Shown one piece after another: positions 1 through 8,484 of a stretch of DNA of 64,000 nucleotides. The stretch's first letter is position 1; the number at the start of each line of letters is the position of its first letter. Source of the DNA: JAPWJZ01 sp964575605 (GTDB taxonomy: Bacteria; Pseudomonadota; Alphaproteobacteria; Micavibrionales; UBA2020); assembly GCA_964575605.1 (NCBI GenBank), contig CAZNRN010000003.1:141957-205956 (forward strand), read 5' to 3'. The notes beneath the pieces are model-generated. The model was not told the DNA's origin, ran no database searches, and was given only the letters and a program-made list of their open reading frames with translations. A program made the translations under genes and the position numbers.

Positions 1-237
1 CTTTTCGGCTTTCTTCGCTGCCTTCTTGGCGGCGGGGGCGTACTGCTTGCCCTGTTTTTGCTCGACCAGCACCGTCTTGATGCGCGCGATGTCGCGGCGC
101 ACGATGCGCATGCGGCCGGTGTTTTCCATCTGGCCGGTCGACTTCTGGAAGCGGAAGTTGAACTGCTCCTTACGCAGGCCCATCAGCTCGGTTTCCAGCT
201 CGTCTTTCGTTTTTGCTCTGAGTTCAGCGGTTTTCAT
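1..237 (-). CDS. rpmC: 50S ribosomal protein L29 (partial, C-terminus beyond window)
   Basis: L29 binds 23S rRNA near the exit of the peptide tunnel. The 79 visible residues begin MKTAELRAKTKDELETEL and include the family helix-pair core with the FRFQKSTGQMENTGRMR region. The frame is still open at base 1, already past the usual length of about 65 residues, in an Ala/Lys-rich tail (AAKKAAKKAEK). The start at 237 is preferred over an in-frame ATG at 243 because an AAGGTGA Shine-Dalgarno lies at the right distance from 237. It is the last visible gene of the fused str-S10 operon, 11 bases after rplP. Confidence 0.93.
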   Translation of the reverse strand, partial: MKTAELRAKTKDELETELMGLRKEQFNFRFQKSTGQMENTGRMRIVRRDIARIKTVLVEQKQGKQYAPAAKKAAKKAEK

Positions 238-248
238 TGTCATTCACC

Positions 249-659
249 TTATGCTTCGCGTGCTACGAAACGCGTCTTGATCGGCAGTTTCGCGGAAGCG
301 AGTTCGAAAGCCTCTTCGGCGAGCTGGCGCGGCACGCCGTCCAGCTCGAACATGATGCGGCCGGGCTTCACGCGGCACACGTAGAATTCGGGAGAACCTT
401 TACCGGAGCCCATGCGGACTTCGAGGGGTTTCTTCGACACCGGCACATCGGGGAAGATGCGGATCCAGAGACGGCCCTGGCGCTTCATGTGGCGCGTGAT
501 GGCGCGGCGGGCTGCTTCGATCTGGCGGGCGGTGAGGCGCTCGGGCGTGGTCGCCTTGAGGCCAAAGCTGCCATAGGACAGGTAGTTGCCCGAGGTCGCC
601 TGACCGCGGATGCGCCCTTTGTGCGCTTTCCTGTACTTCATTTTCTTCGGTGACATCAT
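249..659 (-). CDS. rplP: 50S ribosomal protein L16
   Basis: L16 helps shape the A-site region of the large subunit. The 136-residue length is typical. The N-terminus MMSPKKMKYRKAHKGRIRG matches the family start (usually MLxPKRxKxRKxxKGR), so the first of two adjacent ATGs is used. Conserved GKGSPEFYVCRVKPGRIMFE is present in the C-terminal half. An AAGGA motif lies nine bases upstream. It sits between rpsC and rpmC in the conserved S10 order. Confidence 0.97.
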   Translation of the reverse strand: MMSPKKMKYRKAHKGRIRGQATSGNYLSYGSFGLKATTPERLTARQIEAARRAITRHMKRQGRLWIRIFPDVPVSKKPLEVRMGSGKGSPEFYVCRVKPGRIMFELDGVPRQLAEEAFELASAKLPIKTRFVAREA

Positions 660-690
660 GGTCGTGGTTCCTTCTTAAACTTCTTTAACC

Positions 691-1371
691 TTATGCACGT
701 TGCGGCGATGCGTCTTGCATGCGCTTGTCGCGAGCCATCGGATCGTGCTGGAGGACTTCGCCTTTGAAGATCCAGACTTTGACGCCGATGATGCCGTAGG
801 TGGTCAGCGCGCGTGCCGTTGCGTAGTCAACGTCTGCACGGAGCGTGTGCAGGGGAACGCGGCCTTCGCGGTAACCTTCGCGGCGGGCGATTTCCGCACC
901 GGCGAGACGGCCGGAGCAGTTCACTTTAATGCCGTTGGCGCCGAGGCGCATAGCGGACTGGACGGCGCGCTTGAGGGCGCGGCGGAACGAGACGCGGCGC
1001 TCGAGCTGCTGGGCGATGCCTTCAGCGACGAGTTGAGCGTCCAGCTCGGGCTTGCGGATCTCGACGATGTTCAGGGTGACTTCGCCGCCCGTGAACTTGG
1101 AGAGGTCCTTGCGGAGCTTCTCGATGTCGGAGCCTTTTTTGCCGATGATGACGCCCGGGCGAGCCGAGTGGATCGTCACGTTGGTCTTGTTGGCGGCGCG
1201 TTCGATGATGACGCGCGCAACACCGGCCTGTTTCAGGTTCTCAAGCACGTATGCACGCAGCTTGATGTCCTGCAGCAGCTTTGCGGCGTAGTCTTTGCCT
1301 GCGTACCAGCGGCTGTCCCAGGTGCGGTTGATGCCCAGTCTCAGACCGATCGGGTTAACTTTCTGACCCAT
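691..1371 (-). CDS. rpsC: 30S ribosomal protein S3
   Basis: S3 lines the mRNA entry channel of the small subunit. The 226 residues begin MGQKVNPIGLRLGINRTWDS, the family signature. A KH domain with the GxxG loop (VIIGKKGSDIEKL) lies around residues 70-90, and the C-terminal S3 domain with the GRLAGAEIARREGYREGRVP block follows. A GGAGAG Shine-Dalgarno precedes the ATG. It is followed by rplP after a 31-base gap. Confidence 0.97.
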   Translation of the reverse strand: MGQKVNPIGLRLGINRTWDSRWYAGKDYAAKLLQDIKLRAYVLENLKQAGVARVIIERAANKTNVTIHSARPGVIIGKKGSDIEKLRKDLSKFTGGEVTLNIVEIRKPELDAQLVAEGIAQQLERRVSFRRALKRAVQSAMRLGANGIKVNCSGRLAGAEIARREGYREGRVPLHTLRADVDYATARALTTYGIIGVKVWIFKGEVLQHDPMARDKRMQDASPQRA

Positions 1372-1395
1372 ATTTAATACTCTCCTGAACCTTGA

Positions 1396-1866
1396 TTATT
1401 CGGCTTGTTTAGCTTCGGCCTTGGCGGCGGGCTTGCTCTTTTTCGAGCCTTCCTTGCTGCCTTTGGCGGGTTTCGATTTTTTCTTCTCTTCGCCGGCGGG
1501 ACGTTCCTGCACGACGATGGTGATGTTCGAGAACGGCTTCTCGACGGGGGCCGAACGGCCGCGGCCGCGCGTGTGGAAACGGCGCATGACCAGCGTTTTG
1601 CCGACGGTCGCTTCCGCAACATAGAGGCGGTCGACATCGAGGTTGTGGTTGTTCTCGGCGTTGGCGATTGCCGCTTCCAGCACCTTGCGCACGTCTTGCG
1701 ACACGCGGCGCTGCGAGAATTCGAGTTCATTCAGCGCCTGTTGCGCGGATTTGCCGCGGATCAGCTGCGCCAGGAGGTTCAGCTTGCGCTCGCCGCCTTT
1801 GATGTACCATGCCTTAGCGATGGCCTGGTTGTCTTTGCGACGGGGTTGTTTTGCTTGCTTGGACAT
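1396..1866 (-). CDS. rplV: 50S ribosomal protein L22 with long basic tail
   Basis: L22 reaches into the peptide exit tunnel. Residues 1-125 hold the family core, including KSAQQALNELEF and the beta-hairpin region MRRFHTRGRGRSAPVEKPFSNITIVV. The protein is 156 residues against about 110-127 normally. The excess is a low-complexity Lys/Ala/Ser/Pro tail after residue 125 (KKKSKPAKGSKEGSKKS), a kind of extension seen in several alphaproteobacterial L22 proteins. It lies five bases downstream of rpsS. Confidence 0.96.
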   Translation of the reverse strand: MSKQAKQPRRKDNQAIAKAWYIKGGERKLNLLAQLIRGKSAQQALNELEFSQRRVSQDVRKVLEAAIANAENNHNLDVDRLYVAEATVGKTLVMRRFHTRGRGRSAPVEKPFSNITIVVQERPAGEEKKKSKPAKGSKEGSKKSKPAAKAEAKQAE

Positions 1867-1871
1867 TGTCT

Positions 1872-2162
1872 TTACTCGCTCTTGGTAGCCGTTTTGTCAG
1901 CGCCGGCAGCGGTGTGCTGCTGGAACTGGCGGGTGGGCGCGAATTCACCGAACTTGTGGCCGATCATGTTGTCGGTCACGAGCACGGGGATGAACTTCTG
2001 GCCGTTATAAACGCCGAAGGTCAGGCCGATGAATTGCGGCAGGATGGTGGAAGCGCGCGACCAGGTCTTGATGACCTCGTTGCGGCCCGAAGAACGTGCC
2101 TTTTCGGCTTTCTTCAGCAGGTAGCCCGCGATGAAGGGGCCTTTTTTTACGGAACGTGCCAT
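1872..2162 (-). CDS. rpsS: 30S ribosomal protein S19
   Basis: S19 sits in the head of the small subunit and contacts tRNA and S13. The 96 residues start MARSVKKGPFIAGYLLKKAE and contain the conserved IKTWSRASTILPQFIGLTF and GHKFGEFAPTR blocks. It is a few residues longer than the usual 92, with a short tail rich in Ala and Thr. A strong AAGGAG motif precedes the ATG. It is flanked by rplB and rplV as in the standard S10 operon. Confidence 0.97.
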   Translation of the reverse strand: MARSVKKGPFIAGYLLKKAEKARSSGRNEVIKTWSRASTILPQFIGLTFGVYNGQKFIPVLVTDNMIGHKFGEFAPTRQFQQHTAAGADKTATKSE

Positions 2163-2175
2163 GTATTGCTACTCC

Positions 2176-3024
2176 TTACTGGCCAGCTGCGAGGCGCTTG
2201 TTCTTGCGACGGCGCAGGATGAATTGATCGGTACGCTTGTTCTTGCGGGTCTTGCCGCCTTTGGCGCACTTGCCCCAGGGCGAGACCGGGTGACGGCCGC
2301 CGGAGGATTTACCTTCACCACCACCATGCGGGTGATCGATCGGGTTCATCACGACGCCGCGGTTATGCGGTTTCCAGCCCATCCAGCGTTTGCGGCCGGC
2401 TTTGCCGATCTGCACGTTGGCGTGGTCGGTGTTCGACACCGCGCCGACGGTTGCCATGCAGTTGCCGTTGACGACGCGCAGTTCGCCCGAGTTCAGCTTG
2501 ATCTGGGTGAAGCCCGCATCGCGGCCGACGACCTGGACCGAAGCGCCGGCGGAACGCGCCAGTTGGCCGCCGCGGCCGGGTTGGAGTTCCACGTTATGCA
2601 CGAGCGTGCCGACGGGGATGTTTTTGATCTGCATCGCGTTGCCGGGCAGGATGTCAGCGCGCTGCGACGACACGATTTTGTCGCCGGGAGCCACGCGCTG
2701 GGGCGCCAGGATGTAAGCCAGTTCGCCGTCTTTGTATTTTATCAGGGCGATCCAGGCGGTGCGGTTGGGGTCGTATTCCAGGCGCTCGATCGTCGCTTCG
2801 ACGTCGAACTTCTGGCGTTTGAAGTCGATCTTCCGGTAACGGCGCTTGTGTCCGCCGCCGCGGTGCCAGGACGTGATCTCGCCGAAGTTGTTGCGGCCGG
2901 TGGCGCGGTGATGGTCCTTGTCGATGAGCGAGCGCTCGGGCTTGCCTTTGTGCAGCTCGGAACGGTCGACGCGGATCATGGTGCGCATGCCGGGCGATGT
3001 CGGGCGGTATGATTTGAGTGCCAT
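2176..3024 (-). CDS. rplB: 50S ribosomal protein L2
   Basis: L2 is a core large-subunit protein needed for subunit joining and peptidyl-transferase integrity. The 282 residues match the family length of about 275. The C-terminal block GVVMNPIDHPHGGGEGKS carries the conserved histidine close to the peptidyl-transferase centre, followed by the basic GKCAKGGKTRKNKRTD tail. The N-terminus MALKSYRPTSPGMR is canonical. A GAGGAAAT Shine-Dalgarno lies just upstream. It sits 13 bases ahead of rpsS. Confidence 0.97.
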   Translation of the reverse strand: MALKSYRPTSPGMRTMIRVDRSELHKGKPERSLIDKDHHRATGRNNFGEITSWHRGGGHKRRYRKIDFKRQKFDVEATIERLEYDPNRTAWIALIKYKDGELAYILAPQRVAPGDKIVSSQRADILPGNAMQIKNIPVGTLVHNVELQPGRGGQLARSAGASVQVVGRDAGFTQIKLNSGELRVVNGNCMATVGAVSNTDHANVQIGKAGRKRWMGWKPHNRGVVMNPIDHPHGGGEGKSSGGRHPVSPWGKCAKGGKTRKNKRTDQFILRRRKNKRLAAGQ

Positions 3025-3062
3025 GTTATTTCCTCATTTCCTCCGGTTTACCGGAAGCTTCC

Positions 3063-3395
3063 TTAAATGCCTGTGGACACGTCGATCGTCTGGCCTTCAG
3101 CCAGGGTCACGATCGCCTTTTTGCGGTCGCTGCGGAAAGCCTTGCGGCCTTTGAAAATCTTGGTCTTGCCGAGCTGGATAGAAGTGTTGATTTTCACCAC
3201 TTTCACCTTGAACACGGCTTCGACAGCGCGCTTAATCATTGCCTTGTCAGCGTCAACCGGTACGCGGAACGTGATCTGGTTGTACTGCGAGCCCATGGTC
3301 GCCTTTTCGGTGATAACCGGGAAACGGACGGCTTCGTAGAGAGCTTCCGTCAGCTGGGCTTCTTTCTTTTCGCTTTTTTTCTTAGCGGCTGTCAT
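3063..3395 (-). CDS. rplW: 50S ribosomal protein L23
   Basis: L23 lies at the tunnel exit and docks trigger factor and SRP. The 110-residue product has a Lys-rich N-terminal extension (AAKKKSEKKEAQ) before the family core, which starts near YEAVRFPVITEKATM and includes the VNTSIQ-like loop (KINTSIQLGKTKIFKGRK). Its start codon overlaps the rplD stop by four bases, so translation is probably coupled. Confidence 0.95.
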   Translation of the reverse strand: MTAAKKKSEKKEAQLTEALYEAVRFPVITEKATMGSQYNQITFRVPVDADKAMIKRAVEAVFKVKVVKINTSIQLGKTKIFKGRKAFRSDRKKAIVTLAEGQTIDVSTGI

Positions 3396-4009
3396 TTCAG
3401 TCGGGCCTCCAGTTGGGCGACCGCGTCCTTGGTCAGGACCAGGGTGTCACGGCGCAGGATGTCATAGACGTTGATGCCTTTTTCGGGCAGCAGGTCGATG
3501 TTCTTGATGTTGCGGACGGCGCGGGTGAAGTTCACGTCGGGCGTGCCGTCGACGATCAGCGCCGAGGTCAGGCCGAGCGTTTCAAGCGCCTTCGCCATTT
3601 CTTTCGTCTTGTGCGACTTGGAAGAAGCCGCATCGAGGACGACGAGCTTGCCTTCGGCCTGTTTCGCCGAGAGCGCGGTTTTCAGCGCCAGCTTGCGCAT
3701 TGCTTTCGGCAGGCTGTGGGCGTGGTCGCGCACAACCGGGCCGAAGATCACGGCGCCGCCGCGGTGGTGCGGGTTACGGAGCGAGCCTGCGCGCGCCTGG
3801 CCGGTGCCTTTTTGCGAGAAGGGCTTCTTGCCGGTGCCCGAGATCTCGCCGATCTGCTTGGTCTTGTGGTTGCCGGAGCGGCGTTTCGCCAGCTGCCAGT
3901 TCACCATGCGGTGCAGGACATCCTTGCGGACCTTCACGCCAAAGATAGCGTCGGACAGGTCAATGTCACCGACTTTTTTGTTATCGAGGCTTTTTACAGC
4001 GACTTTCAT
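3392..4009 (-). CDS. rplD: 50S ribosomal protein L4
   Basis: L4 extends a loop into the exit tunnel, and in enterobacteria it represses the S10 operon; autoregulation here is not shown. The loop motif GTGQARAGSLRNPHHRGG is present around residues 65-85. The start is placed at the ATG at 4009 (MKVAVKSLDNKKVGD, 205 residues), because an AGGAG motif lies six bases upstream. A TTG two codons earlier overlaps that motif. It overlaps rplW by four bases. Confidence 0.95.
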   Translation of the reverse strand: MKVAVKSLDNKKVGDIDLSDAIFGVKVRKDVLHRMVNWQLAKRRSGNHKTKQIGEISGTGKKPFSQKGTGQARAGSLRNPHHRGGAVIFGPVVRDHAHSLPKAMRKLALKTALSAKQAEGKLVVLDAASSKSHKTKEMAKALETLGLTSALIVDGTPDVNFTRAVRNIKNIDLLPEKGINVYDILRRDTLVLTKDAVAQLEARLK

Positions 4010-4019
4010 GTTCAACTCC

Positions 4020-4706
4020 TTAGCCTGCGGCTTTCTGCTTCAGGCCAGCCGGTTTCGGCGAGTCCTTGTGCGGTTTCTTTTTCACGGCATCCTTGATCGT
4101 GACCCAGCTGCCTTTGTGGCCGGTGACGGCGCCTTCGACAGCGATCAGGCCCTGCTCGGGATAGACTTCCACGACGCGCAGGTTGGGGATGGTGCGGTTC
4201 TTGTTACCCATGTGACCAGCCATCTTCTTGTTCTTGAAGACGCGGCCGGGGCTCTGGCGCTGACCGGTCGAGCCGGGCGAGCGGTGCGAGACCGAGACGC
4301 CGTGCGTGGCGCGGAGGCCTGCGAAGTTCCAGCGTTTCATGACGCCCTGGTAGCCTTTACCGAGCGTAACGCCCGAGACGTCGACATATTGACCGGGGAC
4401 GAAGTGTTCGACCGAGAGCTCGGCGCCGACTTCCAACAGGTTCTCTTCCGAGACGCGGAATTCGACGACTTTCGCTTTCGGCTCGACTTTCGCTTTTGCG
4501 AAATGGCCGCGCTCGGGCTTGGTGCAGCTCGTCGCTTTTTTCGAGCCGGCGCCCAGCTGGACAGCGGTGTAGCCGTTTTTGTCTTTCGTCTGCACGGCGA
4601 CGACCTGGCAGGCGTCAACCTTCAGCAGGGTGACGGGAACGTGCTTGCCGTTCGCATCGAAGATGCGCGACATGCCAAGTTTCTGTGCTATCAAACCGGT
4701 ACGCAT
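4020..4706 (-). CDS. rplC: 50S ribosomal protein L3
   Basis: L3 initiates large-subunit assembly. The N-terminus MRTGLIAQKLGMSRIF and the internal GSTGQRQSPGRVFKNKKMAG loop are family signatures. The glutamine in the GQxQxPG loop is the kind of residue modified by PrmB, and a prmB gene lies at 59257-60213. At 228 residues it is slightly longer than E. coli L3, with a basic C-terminal tail ending QKAAG. It is 10 bases upstream of rplD. Confidence 0.96.
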   Translation of the reverse strand: MRTGLIAQKLGMSRIFDANGKHVPVTLLKVDACQVVAVQTKDKNGYTAVQLGAGSKKATSCTKPERGHFAKAKVEPKAKVVEFRVSEENLLEVGAELSVEHFVPGQYVDVSGVTLGKGYQGVMKRWNFAGLRATHGVSVSHRSPGSTGQRQSPGRVFKNKKMAGHMGNKNRTIPNLRVVEVYPEQGLIAVEGAVTGHKGSWVTIKDAVKKKPHKDSPKPAGLKQKAAG

Positions 4707-4746
4707 TTTATTAGTCCTTCTTAATTAAACCTTTTTGAAACCTTGC

Positions 4747-5055
4747 TTAGAGCTTGATTTCAACGTCAACGCCGGCGGCGAGGTCGAGCTTCATCAGCGC
4801 GTCGATCGTCTGCGGCGTGGGATCGATGATGTCGAGAAGACGCTTGTGCGTGCGGCGTTCGAACTGCTCGCGCGACTTCTTGTCAACGTGCGGAGAACGC
4901 AGCACCGTGAACTTTTCGATGTTGGTCGGCAGCGGGATGGGGCCGCGAACTTGCGCGCCTGTGCGCTTTGCCGTGTTCACAATTTCCTTGGTCGACTGGT
5001 CCAGAATGCGGTGGTCGTATGCACGGAGCCTGACCCGGATGTTTTGCGCTTCCAT
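4747..5055 (-). CDS. rpsJ: 30S ribosomal protein S10
   Basis: S10 is part of the small-subunit head and is also the NusE antitermination factor. The start is the ATG at 5055 (MEAQNIRVRLRAYDHRILDQ), giving the usual 102 residues, with an AAGGAAAC Shine-Dalgarno. An open frame extends 14 codons further upstream but runs into the stem-loop between tuf and rpsJ and has no family match. The block RGPIPLPTNIEKFTVLRSPH is conserved. It follows tuf directly, showing the str and S10 operons are fused. Confidence 0.96.
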   Translation of the reverse strand: MEAQNIRVRLRAYDHRILDQSTKEIVNTAKRTGAQVRGPIPLPTNIEKFTVLRSPHVDKKSREQFERRTHKRLLDIIDPTPQTIDALMKLDLAAGVDVEIKL

Positions 5056-5082
5056 TTTTAGTTTCCTTCTTTTCTCAGAGCC

Positions 5083-5108
5083 GGCCCCGCCGGCCATCCG
5101 GCGGGGCC
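5083..5108 (-). other. Stem-loop between tuf and rpsJ
   Basis: A perfect 11-bp inverted repeat (GGCCCCGCCGG / CCGGCGGGGCC) with a 4-base loop fills most of the 71-base gap between tuf and rpsJ. No U-run follows on the minus strand, so it is unlikely to be a full intrinsic terminator. An RNase processing site or a stability/attenuation element between the str and S10 halves is more likely. The structure is seen directly; its role is inferred. Confidence 0.6.
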
Positions 5109-5126
5109 TGAACTCTAATCCTTCAG

Positions 5127-6317
5127 TTACTCGATGATCGAGGCAACGACGCCTGCGCCCACCGTGCGGCCGCCTTCGCGGATAGCGAAGCGGAGGCCGG
5201 GATCCATAGCGATCGGAGCGATCAGCTCGATTTCCATGGTGATGTTGTCGCCAGGCATGACCATCTCGACGCCTGCCGGGAGCTTCACGATGCCGGTCAC
5301 GTCAGTCGTACGGAAGTAGAACTGGGGACGGTAGTCGGTGAAGAACGGCGTGTGGCGGCCACCTTCGTCCTTGGTGAGGACGTAAGCCTCTGCCTTGAAC
5401 TTCGTGTGGGGCTTGATCGAGCCGGGAGCGCAGAGAACTTGGCCACGCTCGACTTCTTCGCGCTTGGTGCCGCGCAGGAGAGCGCCGATGTTGTCGCCAG
5501 CCTCACCCTGATCGAGCAGCTTGCGGAACATTTCAACGCCGGTAACGACGGTCTTGGTGGTCGGGCGGAGGCCGACGATCTCGACTTCTTCGTTGACCTT
5601 GATGATGCCTTGCTCGACGCGGCCGGTAACAACGGTACCGCGGCCGGAGATCGAGAAGACGTCCTCAACGGGCATCAGGAAGGGCTTGTCTTTCGGACGA
5701 GCCGGGGTCGGGATGGTTTCGTCGACCGCTTTCATCAGCGCCATGATGGCTTCTTTGCCCAGGCCGTCCGACTTGCCTTCGAGCGCGGACAGAGCCGAGC
5801 CTTTCACGAAGGGGATCTTGTCGCCAGGGAATTTGTATTTGGTCAGGAGTTCGCGGACTTCCATCTCGACGAGGTCCAGGAGTTCCTTGTCGTCGACCAT
5901 GTCGCACTTGTTCATGAAGACGACGATTGCGGGGACGCCGACCTGACGTGCGAGCAGGATGTGTTCGCGGGTCTGGGGCATCGGGCCGTCTGCTGCGGAA
6001 ACGACGAGGATCGCGCCGTCCATCTGTGCTGCGCCCGTGATCATGTTTTTCACGTAGTCTGCGTGGCCGGGGCAGTCGACGTGCGCGTAGTGGCGGTTGT
6101 CGGTCTCGTACTCGACGTGTGCGGTCGAGATCGTGATGCCGCGCTCGCGCTCTTCAGGCGACTTGTCGATCTGGTCATAGGCCATGAACTGGGCTTTGCC
6201 AGCTTCTGCCAGGACTTTCGTGATAGCTGCCGTCAGCGAGGTTTTGCCATGGTCGACGTGACCGATGGTGCCGATGTTGACGTGAGGCTTGTTGCGCTCA
6301 AACTTTGCTTTAGCCAT
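5127..6317 (-). CDS. tuf: Elongation factor Tu
   Basis: EF-Tu is the GTPase that delivers aminoacyl-tRNA to the ribosome. The 396 residues have the G1 motif GHVDHGKT (19-26), the switch II region DCPGHADYVKNM and the NKCDMVDD guanine-specificity motif. Domains 2 and 3 follow, ending in the conserved GRTVGAGVV. The start MAKAKFERNKPHVNIGTIGH is canonical. It lies 52 bases downstream of fusA. No second tuf copy is next to tRNA-Trp in this window. Confidence 0.98.
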   Translation of the reverse strand: MAKAKFERNKPHVNIGTIGHVDHGKTSLTAAITKVLAEAGKAQFMAYDQIDKSPEERERGITISTAHVEYETDNRHYAHVDCPGHADYVKNMITGAAQMDGAILVVSAADGPMPQTREHILLARQVGVPAIVVFMNKCDMVDDKELLDLVEMEVRELLTKYKFPGDKIPFVKGSALSALEGKSDGLGKEAIMALMKAVDETIPTPARPKDKPFLMPVEDVFSISGRGTVVTGRVEQGIIKVNEEVEIVGLRPTTKTVVTGVEMFRKLLDQGEAGDNIGALLRGTKREEVERGQVLCAPGSIKPHTKFKAEAYVLTKDEGGRHTPFFTDYRPQFYFRTTDVTGIVKLPAGVEMVMPGDNITMEIELIAPIAMDPGLRFAIREGGRTVGAGVVASIIE

Positions 6318-6369
6318 TTCTGGGTCTTCCTTCCTTGCTAAGTACGTTTTCGGTTAGTGTTTATGGTTG

Positions 6370-8454
6370 TTATGCGAGTTTTGCCTTCACTTCATCAGCG
6401 ATGGCCTGCGGCACTTGGTCGTAGTGATGGAATTCCATCGAGTACTGCGCGCGGCCCTGGCTCATGGAGCGGAGGGTATTGATGTAGCCGAACATGTTCG
6501 CGAGAGGCACCATGGCGGTGATGACGCGGGCATTGCCGCGGCTGTCCATGCTCTGCACCTGGCCACGACGGCTGTTCAGGTCGCCGATGACGTCGCCCAT
6601 GTAGTCTTCGGGGGTGACGACTTCGACTTTCATGACGGGTTCCAGCAAGACGGGCTTGCACTTCGGAATACCTTCGCGGAAGGCGGCGCGGGCCGCAATC
6701 TCGAACGCAAGTGCCGAAGAGTCGACGTCGTGGTAAGCGCCGTCGAACAGCGTCGCCTTGAAGTCGATGCAGGGGAAGCCGGCGATGACGCCAGTGTCTT
6801 TCTGCGCTTCGAGGCCTTTTTCGACGCCGGGGATGAATTCCTTCGGAACCGAACCGCCCACGATTTCCTGCTCGAACTGGTAGCCGGAGCCGACTTCACC
6901 CGGCTCGAAGCGGATGAGGACGCGGGCGTATTGGCCCGAGCCGCCGGACTGCTTCTTGTGGGTATAGTCGATTTCGCCGACCTTGGTGATGGTTTCGCGG
7001 TACGCGACCTGCGGAGCGCCGATGTTGGCTTCGACTTTGAATTCGCGCTTCATGCGGTCGATGATGATGTCGAGGTGCAATTCGCCCATGCCGCGCAGGA
7101 TGGTCTGGCCCGATTCAGCGTCGGAGTTGACGCGGAGCGAGGGATCTTCTGCAGCGAGGCGGGAGAGCGCCATACCCATTTTCTCCTGGTCGGCCTTCGA
7201 TTTTGGCTCGACGGCGATGGAGATGACGGGCTCGGGGAAGGTCATGCGCTCGAGGACGACCGGCTTGTCGGGGTCGCAAAGCGTATCGCCGGTCGTGGTG
7301 TCTTTCATACCGACGAGGGCAACGATGTCACCGGCGCTGGCTTCCTTGATCTCTTCGCGGTTGTTCGCATGCATGAGGAGCATACGGCCGATGCGTTCTT
7401 TTTTGTCTTTCACCGAGTTGATGACATAGGAACCCGATTCCAGCTTGCCGGAATAGATGCGGCAGAAGGTGAGCGAGCCGACGAAAGGATCGTTCATGAT
7501 CTTGAACGCGAGGCCTGCGAAAGGCTCGGAAGCGTCGGGCTTGCGGATGATGACGGTTTCGGGGTTCGAAGGATCGGTGCCTTCGATCTGTGGCATTTCA
7601 AGGGGGTTGGGGAGGTAATCCACAACTGCGTCGAGCAGGGGCTGGACGCCCTTGTTCTTGAACGCCGCGCCGCAAAGGATCGGAACGAACTTGTAGGAGA
7701 TCGTGCCTTTGCGGATGCATTTTTTCAGCGTCGCGATGTCCGGCTCTTTGCCGTTCAGGTAGTCTTCCATCGCCTTGTCGTCCATCTCGACTGCCGTCTC
7801 GATGAGCTTCACGCGGTATTCTTTTGCCTTCGCCTGCAGGTCGGCGGGGATGTCGAGCTCTTGGAACTCGGCGCCCAGGCTCTCGTCCTTCCAGACGATC
7901 GCTTTCATTTTCAGCAGGTCGACGAGGCCGACGTGCTCGGCTTCGGTGCCGATCGGGAGCTGGGTGACCAGCGGAACCGCGCCGAGGCGGTCGATGATCA
8001 TGTCGACGGTGCGGTAGAAGTTCGCGCCAGTGCGGTCCATTTTGTTGACGAAGCAGATACGGGGAACGCCGTATTTGTCAGCCTGGCGCCAGACGGTTTC
8101 GGACTGGGGCTCGACGCCGGCGACGGAGTCGAAAACGGTGACTGCGCCGTCGAGGACGCGGAGCGAGCGCTCGACTTCGATCGTGAAGTCGACGTGGCCG
8201 GGGGTGTCGATGATGTTGATGCGGTGGTCGTTCCAGAAGCAGGTCGTAGCGGCGGAAGTGATCGTGATGCCGCGTTCCTGTTCCTGTTCCATCCAGTCCA
8301 TCGTGGCTGCGCCATCGTGCACTTCGCCGATTTTGTGCGATTTGCCGGTATAGTACAGGATGCGCTCGGTCGTGGTCGTTTTACCAGCATCGATGTGTGC
8401 CATGATGCCGATGTTACGGTAGCGCTCGAGCGGATATTTCTTGTTGTCAGCCAT
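6370..8454 (-). CDS. fusA: Elongation factor G
   Basis: EF-G catalyses ribosomal translocation with GTP hydrolysis. The 694 residues are the family length. The GTP-binding motifs AHIDAGKTTTTERILYYTG, DTPGHVDFTIEVERSLRVLDG and NKMDRTGANF are all intact. The domain IV/V sequence at the C-terminus (PLANMFGYINTLRSMSQGRA) is canonical. It is placed between rpsG and tuf, the standard str order. Confidence 0.98.
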   Translation of the reverse strand: MADNKKYPLERYRNIGIMAHIDAGKTTTTERILYYTGKSHKIGEVHDGAATMDWMEQEQERGITITSAATTCFWNDHRINIIDTPGHVDFTIEVERSLRVLDGAVTVFDSVAGVEPQSETVWRQADKYGVPRICFVNKMDRTGANFYRTVDMIIDRLGAVPLVTQLPIGTEAEHVGLVDLLKMKAIVWKDESLGAEFQELDIPADLQAKAKEYRVKLIETAVEMDDKAMEDYLNGKEPDIATLKKCIRKGTISYKFVPILCGAAFKNKGVQPLLDAVVDYLPNPLEMPQIEGTDPSNPETVIIRKPDASEPFAGLAFKIMNDPFVGSLTFCRIYSGKLESGSYVINSVKDKKERIGRMLLMHANNREEIKEASAGDIVALVGMKDTTTGDTLCDPDKPVVLERMTFPEPVISIAVEPKSKADQEKMGMALSRLAAEDPSLRVNSDAESGQTILRGMGELHLDIIIDRMKREFKVEANIGAPQVAYRETITKVGEIDYTHKKQSGGSGQYARVLIRFEPGEVGSGYQFEQEIVGGSVPKEFIPGVEKGLEAQKDTGVIAGFPCIDFKATLFDGAYHDVDSSALAFEIAARAAFREGIPKCKPVLLEPVMKVEVVTPEDYMGDVIGDLNSRRGQVQSMDSRGNARVITAMVPLANMFGYINTLRSMSQGRAQYSMEFHHYDQVPQAIADEVKAKLA

Positions 8455-8484
8455 GATACGTCAGTACCCCTATTACCCTTTTGA

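Noticed and set aside
5056..5097. Longer N-terminus for S10
   Set aside because: The extension lies in the tuf-rpsJ stem-loop and is absent from S10 proteins.
6367..8484. A 705-codon open frame opposite fusA
   Set aside because: Shadow of the fusA codon pattern, with low-complexity His/Asp/Val-rich translation and no motif.
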